From: Quercus robur
Lineage: Eukaryota; Streptophyta; Magnoliopsida; Fagales; Fagaceae
Length of the DNA stretch: 64,000 bases
Assembly: GCF_932294415.1 (NCBI RefSeq)
Contig: NC_065535.1
Coordinates: 92,210,862 to 92,274,861 of the forward strand
Direction: 5' to 3'
Shown here one piece after another: positions 32,515 through 43,141 of this stretch (within the stretch, counting starts at the first letter, position 1; the number at the start of each line of letters is the position of its first letter). A program made the translations under genes and the position numbers. A model generated the notes under the pieces. It had not been told where the DNA came from, made no database searches, and saw only the letters and a list, made by a program, of their open reading frames with translations.

Positions 32515-33537
32515 AAGATCTCATGTGGGAGTACATGAGGTCTTGCCAAGTAACGCTCTAATTTTGCATTTAGCATTTTTTTTTTACCTCTTTCATTAAG
32601 TTTTTTTATTATTACCCAAAAGTTCATATTAACTTATTTTACTGTTAGCTTATTAATGTCTCATTAATTTACTAAACTTACACCACACCTTTCTCTATTC
32701 TTCATGTCTTTTAGCACACCCACCATTTTAGTATTTTTAAAAAAGCAAAAAATAATAATAATTAAAGACTAATAGTAATAACTAACCAGATAAGGCCCTG
32801 AAGAAAGATAGAGAGACACAAAAATTTTGTGGATTTTTGTATAAAACGCACTGTTTCACTATATATTACCAAAATAAATAAAAAAAACTTGAAACTGACA
32901 AAACATTTGAAAGAGAGAGAAAGAGGAATCTAAGGGGTCACCGCCTTTGTTATACAGGCCACCCACTACCATCAAGACACCGAAACCCCTATGGGCTTTT
33001 TTTTTTTTTTTTTCTTCCTTTTTCTTTTTAAAATTAGGGGTGGGTAATTTGGTTGGATAGTTTTTGTTTTGGGTATATAAGTAGAGAGAATATTTAGTGC
33101 ATAATGTAAAACCATATTCTACCATGGTTCAATTTTAAATCATCTATAAGACACATGCATACACATTTGTCCAAACCATGTCATAATGTCGCACTATCGA
33201 TAAGTGGAATACGGTCAGAGAGTTGGACAAACTTTCATTTCATGGGATGAAATATATGAACACAACACAAATTAGTTGATTTTCATGGTCTCGTTACTCT
33301 TTTGCATTTATTTTTGGTTTCATGATTAAAAAAAAAAAAAAAAAAAATCTTACCTTAAGAAGGGTACAAATATGCAATGAAGCTACTAAACTAATTTTTA
33401 ATACCTTAAAATGTATATGTTTCTTTACTCTAATTTAGCTTACTTTTTCTTTATAATATATATATACAATATTATCCAAAACCATCTTACATAAAATATT
33501 ACAAAATTATCTGTGCATTGCACGGACAACTTACTAG
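32474..33537 (+). mobile_element. Non-autonomous Helitron
   Basis: Starts A|TC followed by a TA run (about 32478-32508) and AAGCAAAGATCTCATGTGGG; ends with hairpin TGTGCATTGCACG and ..TTACTAG|T. Both ends fit Helitron rules (TC start, CTAG end, insertion between A and T, no target duplication). The first 560 bp repeats at 29222. No helicase coding sequence. Confidence 0.65.
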
Positions 33538-33685
33538 TTACAAGTAAATAAGTAATCAAATTCACATGGTACATTATGCATTTCTGTATAAAATGAGAAA
33601 TGGTATCCTTAAATCATGTACCTATGTAAAAATTAGTACACTGATCACACTTGCAGAGACTCAGTAGTGATGCCCTTCAGCTCAC

Positions 33686-35053
33686 CTAAATAGAGGCTAT
33701 TTCAATCTCATATTTCCTCATCACGGGAGTAGCGCCTACAAAGCTCATTTGAGAGGAGTATTCTGAATTAAAAGTGCTATCAGTCTGTGTTGGATGGGAA
33801 TTTGCATTATCCCAAGGATTAGCAACCAACAAGTGGTGGAATGGGTTTAAAGGTGTAGGAATCTCTACCGCTCCTTCCAACATCTTTACCACAACACTCA
33901 TCAGAGGTCTTGATTCAGGCCTATACTGAACACACCAGAAAGCTACCTTCATCATTCTCTCTGCTGTCTCTCTATGTTCCTCCTCTATCCCACAAACTAT
34001 GCTCAACTCTCCCGGTTCTCCATGTTCGAACTTTTTCCAAACTAACATTGGGAACCACTCTTGACTCTCTGGAAGACTACCATCGAGGTTCTTTCTCTTC
34101 CCTATGATTTCAAATAATAGCATCCCAAAGCTATAAACATCACACTTTTGGGTTATAGGATATGGCATCCACATTTCTGGTGCAGCATAACCAGGTGTCC
34201 CCCTTCCTCCTGTCATGGTGATATGTGTATTTTCCCTGTTAGATAGCTTTGCCAAACCGAAATCAGCTACCTTAGGCAAGAAGTTTGCATCCAAAAGAAT
34301 ATTTTCTGGTTTAATATCATAATGGATTATTCGTTGTTGACATTCTTCATGCAAGTAAGCAATCCCTTTAGCTGTCCCAACTGCAATCTCATGAAGCTTT
34401 CCAAATCCTAAGGTCTTGTTTTCACGAAACAAGTACTTGTCAAGCGAGCCGTTTCCCATGTACTCATAAACAAGTGCTCTCAGGTTCTTCTCAAAACAGA
34501 AACCATAAAGACGTACCAGATTAAAGTGATGAACCCTTCCTATTGTACTCACTTCTGCCTTGAATTGATCCTCAATTCTCTTATCAGAATTCCCATATAG
34601 AACCTTCACTGCCACTACAGATCCGTTACTAAAGATTCCCTTATAGACTGATCCAAATCCTCCTGAACCCAAAAAATTAGTGAAGTTGTCTGTTGCAATT
34701 CTGAGCTGCTGAGAGGTAAATTTGATTGGCTTCTCTCTTTCCATATCGTAGAGAAATTTATCCATGGTGAGTGTCATAAATCGTGAGTCCGGTGAGTCCG
34801 GATTGACATTGCTGCTATTCCTTTTAGAAAATCTTTGGCATACCATAACCACAATAATAATCTTTATAACAATGACTACTGCAGAAATGTAAAAATTTTA
34901 ACTCAATAAGAACCTCACAGCTTTTCAGAATTATTGGTACTAACTAATAATAATCAAAAAGTAATGAGAACACAAAGCTGGAAAAGAAACAAATAATAAA
35001 GATGGATTTAAAATCTTACCCAAGCCCACAAGAATAGCAGCTGCTTCGGACAT
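33686..35053 (-). CDS. LRK10L-type receptor-like kinase, minus strand (two exons)
   Basis: Exon 1 is 35020-35053 (MSEAAAILVGL) and exon 2 is 33686-34878; the 141-bp intron has a GTAAGA donor and CTGCAG acceptor, phase 1, giving 408 residues. Joining the exons creates a membrane segment (about 7-26) almost at the N-terminus, so the protein has practically no ectodomain. Kinase motifs: GSGGFG (82-87), VAVK lysine (103), HYD (197-199, non-RD), DFG (217-219), GYAAPE. The frame is intact to the stop. The conserved tail ..TPVMRKYEIEIAS is shared with the fragments at 9.1 and 43.3 kb. It may signal through a partner receptor or act as a short isoform; that is inference. Confidence 0.85.
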
Positions 35054-35264
35054 TATTCAGGAAATGAAATGCAGACAATGCACTCCCACAAACTCAATTG
35101 AAAGAGACGAACTTGTATGAGAAAAGAAATGATGAATTTACTTGAGTTTTATTTCAATGCATTAATCTTTGGGAAAGGCCTGTTGCGCACACAACCAACT
35201 ATAACTAAAAAGTTGAACACTGCCTTAATCTTTTACTCTATACTTTGAATATTCTGAAACTTGA

Positions 35265-35345
35265 AACCGTGTGGGGTTTGTTTACTGATATGAGAAAATG
35301 ACAAGCCTGCCTGCCAGGCAGGTCATAATATGAAGGAAAATGCTA
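35265..35345 (-). promoter_or_regulatory. Conserved upstream block of the minus-strand LRK10L copies
   Basis: The core GTGGGGTTTG..TGATATGA..AAAATGACAAGCCTGCC..GGCC..CATAATATGAA recurs upstream of the orphan exon (about 40780-40860) and the pseudogene (about 44850-44925). It lies some 200-300 bp upstream of each ATG. Position suits a promoter element, but shared ancestry alone could explain it. Confidence 0.4.
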
Positions 35346-37060
35346 GGATAGTGAGAGGATTGTGACATTCATATGGTGGCTTCCAATTGTAAAGTTTATT
35401 GTCTTCGTTGAATAAAGGGGTTGTGTTCAAATTCCGTCTTGATTCAATCTTCTGACTTCTCAACCATTATTATAGGAGAATGCTAGAGTTACCAAAAAAA
35501 AAAATTTACAAAACTTTTCACAAACTATGGTGAGTTGTTATTAATAAGTGAAAAAGTGATGTTAGTGGTGGCCCAAATAAAAACTAGTATAAATTGGCCA
35601 CAACAACAATTTGTAAAAATAGTTTGAGGAAACTATTGTAATAGCAGAAGCTCTATTAATAAATTGTTGTAGGAAAATGCCTCCTTGTAGTACTACCACA
35701 CAAGATTGATTGTGAAAAAAATATTATGGTAGAAAGATCTTTCGATGATGCTTTGGGAGGAGAGGTTTGTGTAGATATATGAGTTTTTTCATTGATAATT
35801 ATGTCACGTTGTCAGCGTAATGTTGATAAGTTCATGATATAATTACATTTTTCTGATATTATTAAAGAATTGTATTTTTTTCTAATATAAGTGATGAATT
35901 TACTTATATATGCTTCCTCTTTATGCTATTCAACACGTATAGAAGATGAACCATTTGTAAAGAGTGATAAAACAAATTTCATCTGCATTACATTATTTAC
36001 AAAATATCTTGTCTTATATGATAATTTAATGTAAAATGTATTATGTTTCCTTGAAGAAAAAAAATACTTACAAAATTTAAAACACTTTCAAATAACAAAT
36101 ATAGATAGCTTAATTTTAAACATCTAATATATTGTATCAATCATACTTTGATAGAAAATAATTCATAATTTTAAGAAATGTTTGGGACTAGCACTTATAA
36201 GTTTCGTCTATCATTTTCATTTTTCACTCAACAAAAAAACAAATCGTTAAGTTTTACTGCGCATCATGCGGATATGCAACTAGTAATTATTAATGGAGTA
36301 AAATCATACCGGCTGAAATTTGAGTATTGACCGAAATTGGTCAAAATAGATTGAAATTTTTCCCGATGTGGAATTAAAGGCTTTCTCATTCTTGTCTACT
36401 AACTAGTTTGATATTTTTCGGCCGGAATGAAATGAAATCCATGACAATGTTTTAATTCAATCACTGAAAGATTTAAAAATTGGCTTAAAACTTGTAGTTA
36501 TCCTCAAAATAATTATAAAATTGTTATAAAAGAATAAAAATTCAAAAAAAAAACTAAAAATTCAAAATTCAAAATTAGAGCCAAGCAATCAAACCGTCGT
36601 AGTGCCAACCAACACTTTATCACAGGGAGTAATTATATGTATTTCTTTTATTTTGAACTTGCATGTTGGCAAGGGATCTAGCATATTGGATTGCTTGTTA
36701 GAAAGTGGGTATAAAGTATGAAGTAGAGGCCAATCTATTCGACCAGGCAAGCTTAGGTGCTTAACTGTTTTCCACTTTTGTATGCTAACTCTAAACTTAT
36801 GGCTTGGTTATATTTAGACTTTTGAACATTGATCAAAGTTGGTTCTTGAACCTATAACTAGGTGGTAACTCCATTTTATGTTCTAACTCGAGTCAGGTGC
36901 GTATTTCTATATCTAATGTGTTCAACTGATCCACATCGGCCAATCCCCAAGAAAGCTATTCTGTTGGTAGACATGATTCATGGGCTACACCTTGGGACAC
37001 TCACACCAACTAGCTAGCCGTGGAGAGTAGCACCTGGAAGGGGTACCCATCGGCTGTAGT
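35346..37060. other. Intergenic with repeat remnants
   Basis: A Helitron-like 3' end (CGCATCATGCGGATATGCAACTAG|T) ends near 36284. AT-rich elsewhere. No coding sequence recognised. Confidence 0.35.
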
Positions 37061-37271
37061 TGTAATGACCCCACCCCACCTGTGTAGATATTGTCCGCTT
37101 TAGGGCCTCATACCCTTCACGGTTTTATTCTCCCCCAAAGCACACAACAGTGGGGAAAAAGGCCTCTACACATTGAAGGGAGGTCATTCCTTATAAACAC
37201 ATTTTCATGTGCTTCCCTAGGCAATGTGGGATTCCATGGAATGCAAGACCCCCCCTTTTTGGGTCACTACA
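37061..37271 (-). repeat. LTR-like repeat (TRIM type), minus strand
   Basis: Begins TGTAATGACC and ends GGTCACTACA. On the minus strand it is preceded by the purine tract TAAGGGGGGTGAAT, so it is a 3' LTR in that orientation. The internal piece between it and the next LTR (37272-37349) begins with TGGTATCAAAGCC on the minus strand, a tRNA-Met-type primer site. Confidence 0.5.
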
Positions 37272-37349
37272 ATTCACCCCCCTTACGGGCACACGCGTCC
37301 TCGCATGTAGGGCCCACACTTCCGGCTAGGACATGGCTTTGATACCATC

Positions 37350-37539
37350 TGTAACGACCCAAGGAAAAGCGCTAGCCACATCTGCGCTAGCCACATCTGC
37401 GCTATACCTCAAAAGGACTAGTCACAATTGAGACTCCTTGTAGTTGTTAATAAAGCCCAGTTCAACTCAGTAAATACCCGATGTGGGACTCATTACACAC
37501 CCATACACATCACACAATCAATCAAATTGGGGCATCACA
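37350..37539 (-). repeat. TRIM LTR, inverted copy
   Basis: Reverse complement of the LTRs at 37720, 37995 and 38270. It is 190 bp long because the 15-bp piece GCTAGCCACATCTGC is doubled. It adjoins a direct partial copy (37540-37619), forming a palindromic junction. Confidence 0.75.
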
Positions 37540-38448
37540 ACTACAAGGAGTCTCAATTGTGACTAGTCCTTTTGAGGTATAGCGCAGATGTGGCTAGCGC
37601 TTTTCCTTGGGTCGTTACATATGGTATCAGAGCCGGCCCAGTAATCCCATATGGGCTCAAAGACACTACCCCACAAAGTATGCCCTAACGAGGACGTTAG
37701 GGATTTAAGTGGGGGAAATTGTGATACCCCAATTTGATTAATTGTGTGATGTGTGTGGGTGTGTAATGAGTCCCACATCGGGTATTTACTGAGTTGAACT
37801 GGGTTTTATTAACAACTACAAAGAGCCTCAATTGTGACTAGTCCTTTTGAGGTATAGCGCAGATGTGGCTAGCACTTTTCCTTGGGTCGTTACATATAGT
37901 ATCAGAGCCGGCTCAGTAATCCCATGTGGGCTCCAAGACACTACCCCACAAAGTGGGCCCTAACGAGGACGTTAGGGATTTAAGTGGGGGAAATTGTGAT
38001 ACCCCAATTTGATTGATTGTGTGATGTGTGTGGGTGTGTAATGAGTCTCACATCGGGTATTTACTGAGTTGAACTGGGCTTTATTAACAACTATAAGGAG
38101 CCTCAATTGTGACTAGTCCTTTTGAGGTATAGCGCAGATGTGGCTAGCGCTTTTCCTTGGGTCGTTACATATGATATCAGAGCCGGCCCGGTAACCCCGT
38201 GTGGGCTCAGAGACACTACCTCACAAAGTGGGCCCTAACGAGGACGTTAGGGATTTAAGTGGGGGAGATTGTGATGCCCCAATTTGATTGATTGATTATG
38301 TGATGTGTGTGGGTGTGTGATGAGTCCCACATCGGGTATTTACTGGGTTGAACTGGGCTTTATTAACAACTACAAGGAGCCTCAATTGTGACTAGTCCTT
38401 TTGAGGTATAGCGCAGATGTGGCTAGCCCTTTTCCTTAGGTCGTTACA
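37540..38448 (+). mobile_element. Tandem TRIM array, 275-bp period
   Basis: A partial LTR (37540-37619) is followed by three units. Internal domains are 37620-37719, 37895-37994 and 38170-38269, each exactly 100 bp. LTRs are 37720-37894, 37995-38169 (175 bp each) and 38270-38448 (179 bp). LTRs start TGTGATACCCCAATTTGATT and end GGTCGTTACA. Each internal domain starts TAT(G/A)GTATCAGAGCC (tRNA-Met-type primer site, sometimes mutated) and ends in the purine tract GTGGGGGAAAT. No coding capacity. Sharing of LTRs between units points to unequal recombination between LTRs. Confidence 0.88.
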
Positions 38449-38449
38449 T

Positions 38450-38702
38450 CGCACGTAAAAAAGGCCTAAACAACATCATTTGTAGAGTGTGGGTTTGAAA
38501 GGCTAGGCCTTGGTCACTGAACGGTGGTTAGTCGTGGTATTCGTACAGAGTTAAACCGTGTTCGCTCGAGGAGTCTTTCTCCTTAAGGCGGTCTGGGAGG
38601 CTCTGTACGAACACCACGACTAACCACCGTCCGATGACCAAGACCTAACCTTTCAAAACCACGCTCTACAAATGATGTTGTTTGGGCATTTTTTACGTGC
38701 GA
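38450..38702. repeat. Near-perfect palindrome with arms of about 100 bp
   Basis: The left arm (38450-38550, GCACGTAAAAAAGGCCTAAA..) is the reverse complement of the right arm (about 38602-38702, ..GGGCATTTTTTACGTGC) with few mismatches, around a loop of about 50 bp. The left arm is an inverted, truncated copy of the TRIM element that follows. Confidence 0.85.
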
Positions 38703-39077
38703 ACCCAATATCATTTTGGGTTGTTACAAATTGAGTCCTTACAATTGGCGCCGTCTGTGGGAAAGGCTTGTGTGTTGGCACAGGCGATGGGTTGAGACAA
38801 TCCCCCCATCATTTCCAACAGCCGGTTGTAGTGTCCTAGCATAAAGTTCCACAAGGGGCTGGGAAAAAAGGCCAAGAACCAGAGCCTCCCAGACCGCCTC
38901 AAGGAGAAAGACTCCTCGAGCGAACACGGTTTAACTCTGTACAAACACCACGACTAACCACCGTCCGGTGACCAAAGCCTAGCCTTTTAAACCCACGCTC
39001 TACAAATGATGTTGTTTGAGCCTTTTTTACGTGCGAACCCAATATCATTTTGGGTCGTTACAAATTGAGTCCTTACA
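38604..39077 (+). mobile_element. Small TRIM with 140-bp LTRs and a Tat-type primer site
   Basis: LTRs 38604-38743 and 38938-39077, both 140 bp, start TGTAC and end CCTTACA. Directly after the first LTR stands ATTGGCGCCGTCTGTGGG, practically the primer site of the gypsy element at 19036-19052. The internal region is about 194 bp and has no coding sequence. The target duplication cannot be read because the left side is an inverted partial copy. Confidence 0.75.
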
Positions 39078-39777
39078 GATACATTAATTTTTTTTTTTTT
39101 TGCCACATTTAAACCACGCAAACTTAATAATTTTATATTATGTGTTCGCATCGTCTCTACTTCTTCTTCTTCTTCTTCTTCCTTTTCTTCTCAAAAATAT
39201 TATGTATTATCTTTAAAGGATGCCAACAATATTGATCTTATGGGAAAAGTTACATAAAATATTGAGAAAAAAATGTTTTATATTACAATCTACTAAAAAT
39301 GTTTTACACATTCATCTATTTTAATTTAGATTTTCTTCCCCAAAATAAAATTAATTTAGATATTTATAAGTAAACAATGAAATAATGATACATGAATAAT
39401 AATAAAAAAACAATATCTATACATATTTATCTTGTACGGTTGTAACTTTACATATACTTTTGCATTTATATATTCATCTACTTTAATTTAGATGTTTATA
39501 ACTTAATAATGAAATCTATAAACAAGGTAATTAAAACAATCATATTTCTACAATTCAAAAGGTCACAATTTCTTTTTTCAAAAAAAAGCCTTTTACATTT
39601 CCTTGGAATTATTTTTAAAATTTTTTTATAAAACCTTTAACATACCACTAACCTAACCACTTCATACATTAAAAAAAATTAAGGCTCATTATTACTTCCG
39701 TTAATATATTATGGATATCTTAATTGATTGAGACCAAACTAGAAAAATGTCTTTCATATTTCCTTGAAAATTCGGGG

Positions 39778-39811
<34 letters not shown>

Positions 39812-40179
39812 GACATACCACTAGCATAACTACATCTATAACTATTTAAGCCATCCATGATATCTATTTCTTATTGATAACCATAAAATTTACAACTAGC
39901 AAGGGAACATACAAAGTAATAAAGAATAAATGAAGGAAGAAAAAAAGAAATGAAATCAAACGTCAATTAATAACTGTTATTTGGAAAATAAAAAAGTGGT
40001 AAAGAGGAGTAAGAAATAAAATAGAGATGGCTATATAGAGGATATTAAAAACTTTATAGTGCAATAAAATCAACAATTAAATATAATAATACAAAATTTA
40101 AACTTAAAACTAATCAAACTCTAACTAGGGAAATTTTATTTATATATATAATCATAATCTTCATACACCATGACTTAAA
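39078..40179. other. AT-rich spacer
   Basis: Contains a CTT microsatellite (about 39160-39182) and a 29-base poly-A run (39779-39807). No gene recognised. Confidence 0.4.
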
Positions 40180-40394
40180 AAAAATTATTAAATAGTTCTA
40201 CCTCTTATTTAATGTCTATTTTATACAAATCATCAACCAATAAATATATGATAATGGAAAAAAATGTTATAGATAAGATTATGAAAAATATGATAAAACT
40301 ATTTTTTTTTTAACTCTTTATAAAGTCTAGGGATTAAAATAGTATTTTATCTAAAAAATTATCACGGACAATGCGCAGGTCTGCGACTAGTTAT
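40180..40394 (+). mobile_element. Helitron-type 3' terminus abutting an LRK10L intron
   Basis: Ends ACAATGCGCAGGTCTGCGACTAG|T and is the reverse complement of 23482-23690. Sequence homologous to the LRK10L upstream intron (TTATTGGTAATAATAATAAAC..) begins at the next bases, so the element's edge coincides with the truncation of the kinase copy. Confidence 0.6.
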
Positions 40395-40395
40395 T

Positions 40396-43141
40396 GGTAA
40401 TAATAATAAACAAAAAGTAATGAGAAAATAAAGCTGGGAAAGAAACAAATAATAAAGATGGATTTAGAATCTTACTCAAGGTCACAACAACAGCAACTGT
40501 TGCTGTTGTTGTATCTACAGGCCCTCCATTGCTTGCAGTACTGGACATTATTCCGGAAGTGAAATACAAACACTTAAAACACATGAAAGAGATGAACTTC
40601 TAAGAAAAAAAATGGTGAATACATGGTATGTACAACATCAAGTTTACAACAAAAGAGAGAACATCATATCCTGATTTCTACAAAACTTCCAAAATGAGAG
40701 CCGTGTTTTGACCAATAAGTCTTATTCCCATGCATTAATCTTTTTTTCTTTACTATGAATATACTTGAAAGTTGAAACTATGTGGGGTTTGCTTAATGAT
40801 ATGATAAAATGACAAGCCTGCCTGCCGGCCTGGCCATAATATGAATATATAACTCAGAGGATTATGACATTCTCAAAAGAATAATCCAACCAAGGGCCAT
40901 GGTATGCACCACTAATATTGAATTTTCTAGGACATCGTATGCAACGGGGTTTGAAGAAGCAGACATAACTTGCCCTCTTTCAGGAAATAGCAGAAATCCT
41001 ATAGATTTTAAATGTAAACGAATGTGACTAATGATTATAAAATGAAAGGGAAATCATCCAATTTAGTGATAAAATAATGTGGAATGTATGGTGAAACAAA
41101 ATATTCTGAATCTACATAGTGCTTGAATACAAGGAACATGGTGGGTTCCAAACTTCCAATTAGTTGTAAAGTCTCTCGTCATACCATGGGTTCCAGTTGT
41201 AAATTTTCTTATTGTTAAATAAAATAGGTGTGTTCAAATTCCGTCTTGATTTTAAACTTCTCAACAATTATTATTATAAGTCGTCAATGCTTCATTAAAA
41301 GAATCACTGTCTTGATCTCATATTGTTTCTGGATGTCAGTCTTGACAGGGAACAAAGGCATATCCGTCCATAGGATAGGATCAATACAATTCGTCACTGT
41401 CAGGATTTCAACTTTGGCCTTAACATCACAGCATCATTCGTCCAAGGTCTCATCTCTGTGTTATTAGTTAGCAATTAAGTCTCTGCCACTTCTTTATGTT
41501 ATTCACCTAGTACAAGCCAACAGATAGTAATTTCCCCAGCTTAATTTTGTAGACCTAGCATTTCTCTTATTTCTTTCAATGTTATGTAGTTTGTCTCACT
41601 TATTAAACACTTTTTGAGTATGAAGCCAATTGCAATGAGCTATTCTACAAGCAAAACAATTTTCACAAAATTTTTCACAATAGTTACATTAGCAGGTTCT
41701 TATTGGTTCTCATCTGGACCTACAACTAACATTACTTTATCATCTATCATTAACAACTTGCCACCTCAACAGTTTTCACTTGTGATTTGGAATGGGTTTG
41801 CTATTCAAAAGTGACACTTTCTGCCTATCTGCTTTTGTTTTGAAGTCAAGAAGTGCTATAGTTCTCTTAGTTGAAATTTCTAGAACTATAAGGGAGTCCT
41901 TAAATTTGAAAACTTAAAAACTAAAACTAAAGTTTGGAGCTTGGTCTCTGTAAATCCAAAATTTAAAGCATTATTTGCTTTAATTTGAGCTTTCAATTAA
42001 AACTCTATATTGCACAAACTTTACTGCTAAAGCTCTACTTGCTACAGTGAACACTTTGTCTACTTGTCGGCACTGCACTCCGCTTTTGAGAAGATAATGT
42101 GACTGGTTTCTTAAACAAGTCTATAATCATAAACATCATTCATTTATATCCAACCAAAATTAGGCGATTCCATATAGTTTTATTGTCTTTTGCCCACCCT
42201 GCTCTCCGCACTTTTTGGAATCAAGAGAAACATTCTGAACAACCAATTACATTTACCGCTGCCTATATTGGTCAACCAGCTCAATTATAGCATGGCTACA
42301 TGCTTGAAAGCATCTTCCACATCAGAAGTTTGGCTCGAAGGGAAAAAAATGAAATGAGATTACATGCCTCATGGACACATCCAAGTTCAGTTAGCTGCTG
42401 CACTAGGAGAGAATCACATTAACCAGATCCCAGATGTTTTTAAGATCCTTTACGAATTCAATGCACTTTGCTATTCCATACATAGGTATATGGATATAGT
42501 ATACTCAACAGGAAAGTCTGCAGATACTTCCACTTCCAACAAATTCTGCAATACAAAAACATTTCCAAGTTCAAGAACCTCCAATAAACATTTCCAGTAA
42601 AACAGAAACTAAAATAAAATATTAAGTTACCATCCAACAAGGATTTTACACACTGTACTTTGCTTGATATATCTTTAGCTTTTGCATCCCTTTTTCCCTG
42701 AAGTATTGAAATTCAAAATGTTTTACAAGGTAATAGAATAAAAGGAATTGAAAATAGAAGAAATTGCAATAAAGACCATTTAAGTGAAATATTATCATGT
42801 TATTTAGGTTTACCTATCAAAAAAAAATCATGTTATTTAGGTTATACATTTTCCAATGCAGCTTGAAAGTTCACATGCATGATTTCAACAAGAAAACTGG
42901 TTGTTTCTTTGATACTAGCATAATTGCTCTTAAAAAAGTGGAGGAACGCGTGTCACCATCTATATTGAATCTGAGTTATGTTTTTTATCTGACCAGCTCA
43001 ATGGAGATCAGAAAGTGTGTTAGAAATATGGATGAATTTTTATTACAGAAAAAAATTAGCATTGCAGGGCAATTTCTTTTTCTATTGTAAACTTATACAC
43101 AAAGCTAGTGGGAACCAAGGACCTTGCGCTCCCCACTCTTA
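40396..43141. repeat. Segmental duplication, copy A
   Basis: Collinear with about 44490-48029: LRK10L leader and promoter block, then shared intergenic pieces (CATCATTCGTCCAAGGTCTC, CAGTTAGCTGCTGCACTAGG, CTGACCAGCTCAATGG) in the same order. Copy A ends at 43141 in ..CCACTCTTAC, where the pseudogene's 3' flank begins. Copy B carries extra insertions at about 45541-46850. Confidence 0.75.
40476..40548 (-). pseudogene. Orphan first exon of an LRK10L gene
   Basis: ATG at 40548 opens MSSTASNGGPVDTTTATVAV.., ending at a good GTAAGA donor in phase 1, as in the sister genes. The leader (ACATTATTCCGGAAGTGAAATAC) and intron match those of 33.7 and 43.1 kb. The kinase exon is missing: a Helitron terminus lies 81 bp downstream in the intron. 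It could splice to a distant exon only by skipping the TRIM cluster, which seems unlikely. Confidence 0.75.

Noticed and set aside
42364-42600. Possible exon in the segmental duplication (MPHGHIQVQLAAALGENH..)
   Set aside because: The duplicate at 47.2 kb does not keep the frame, so the open stretch is by chance.
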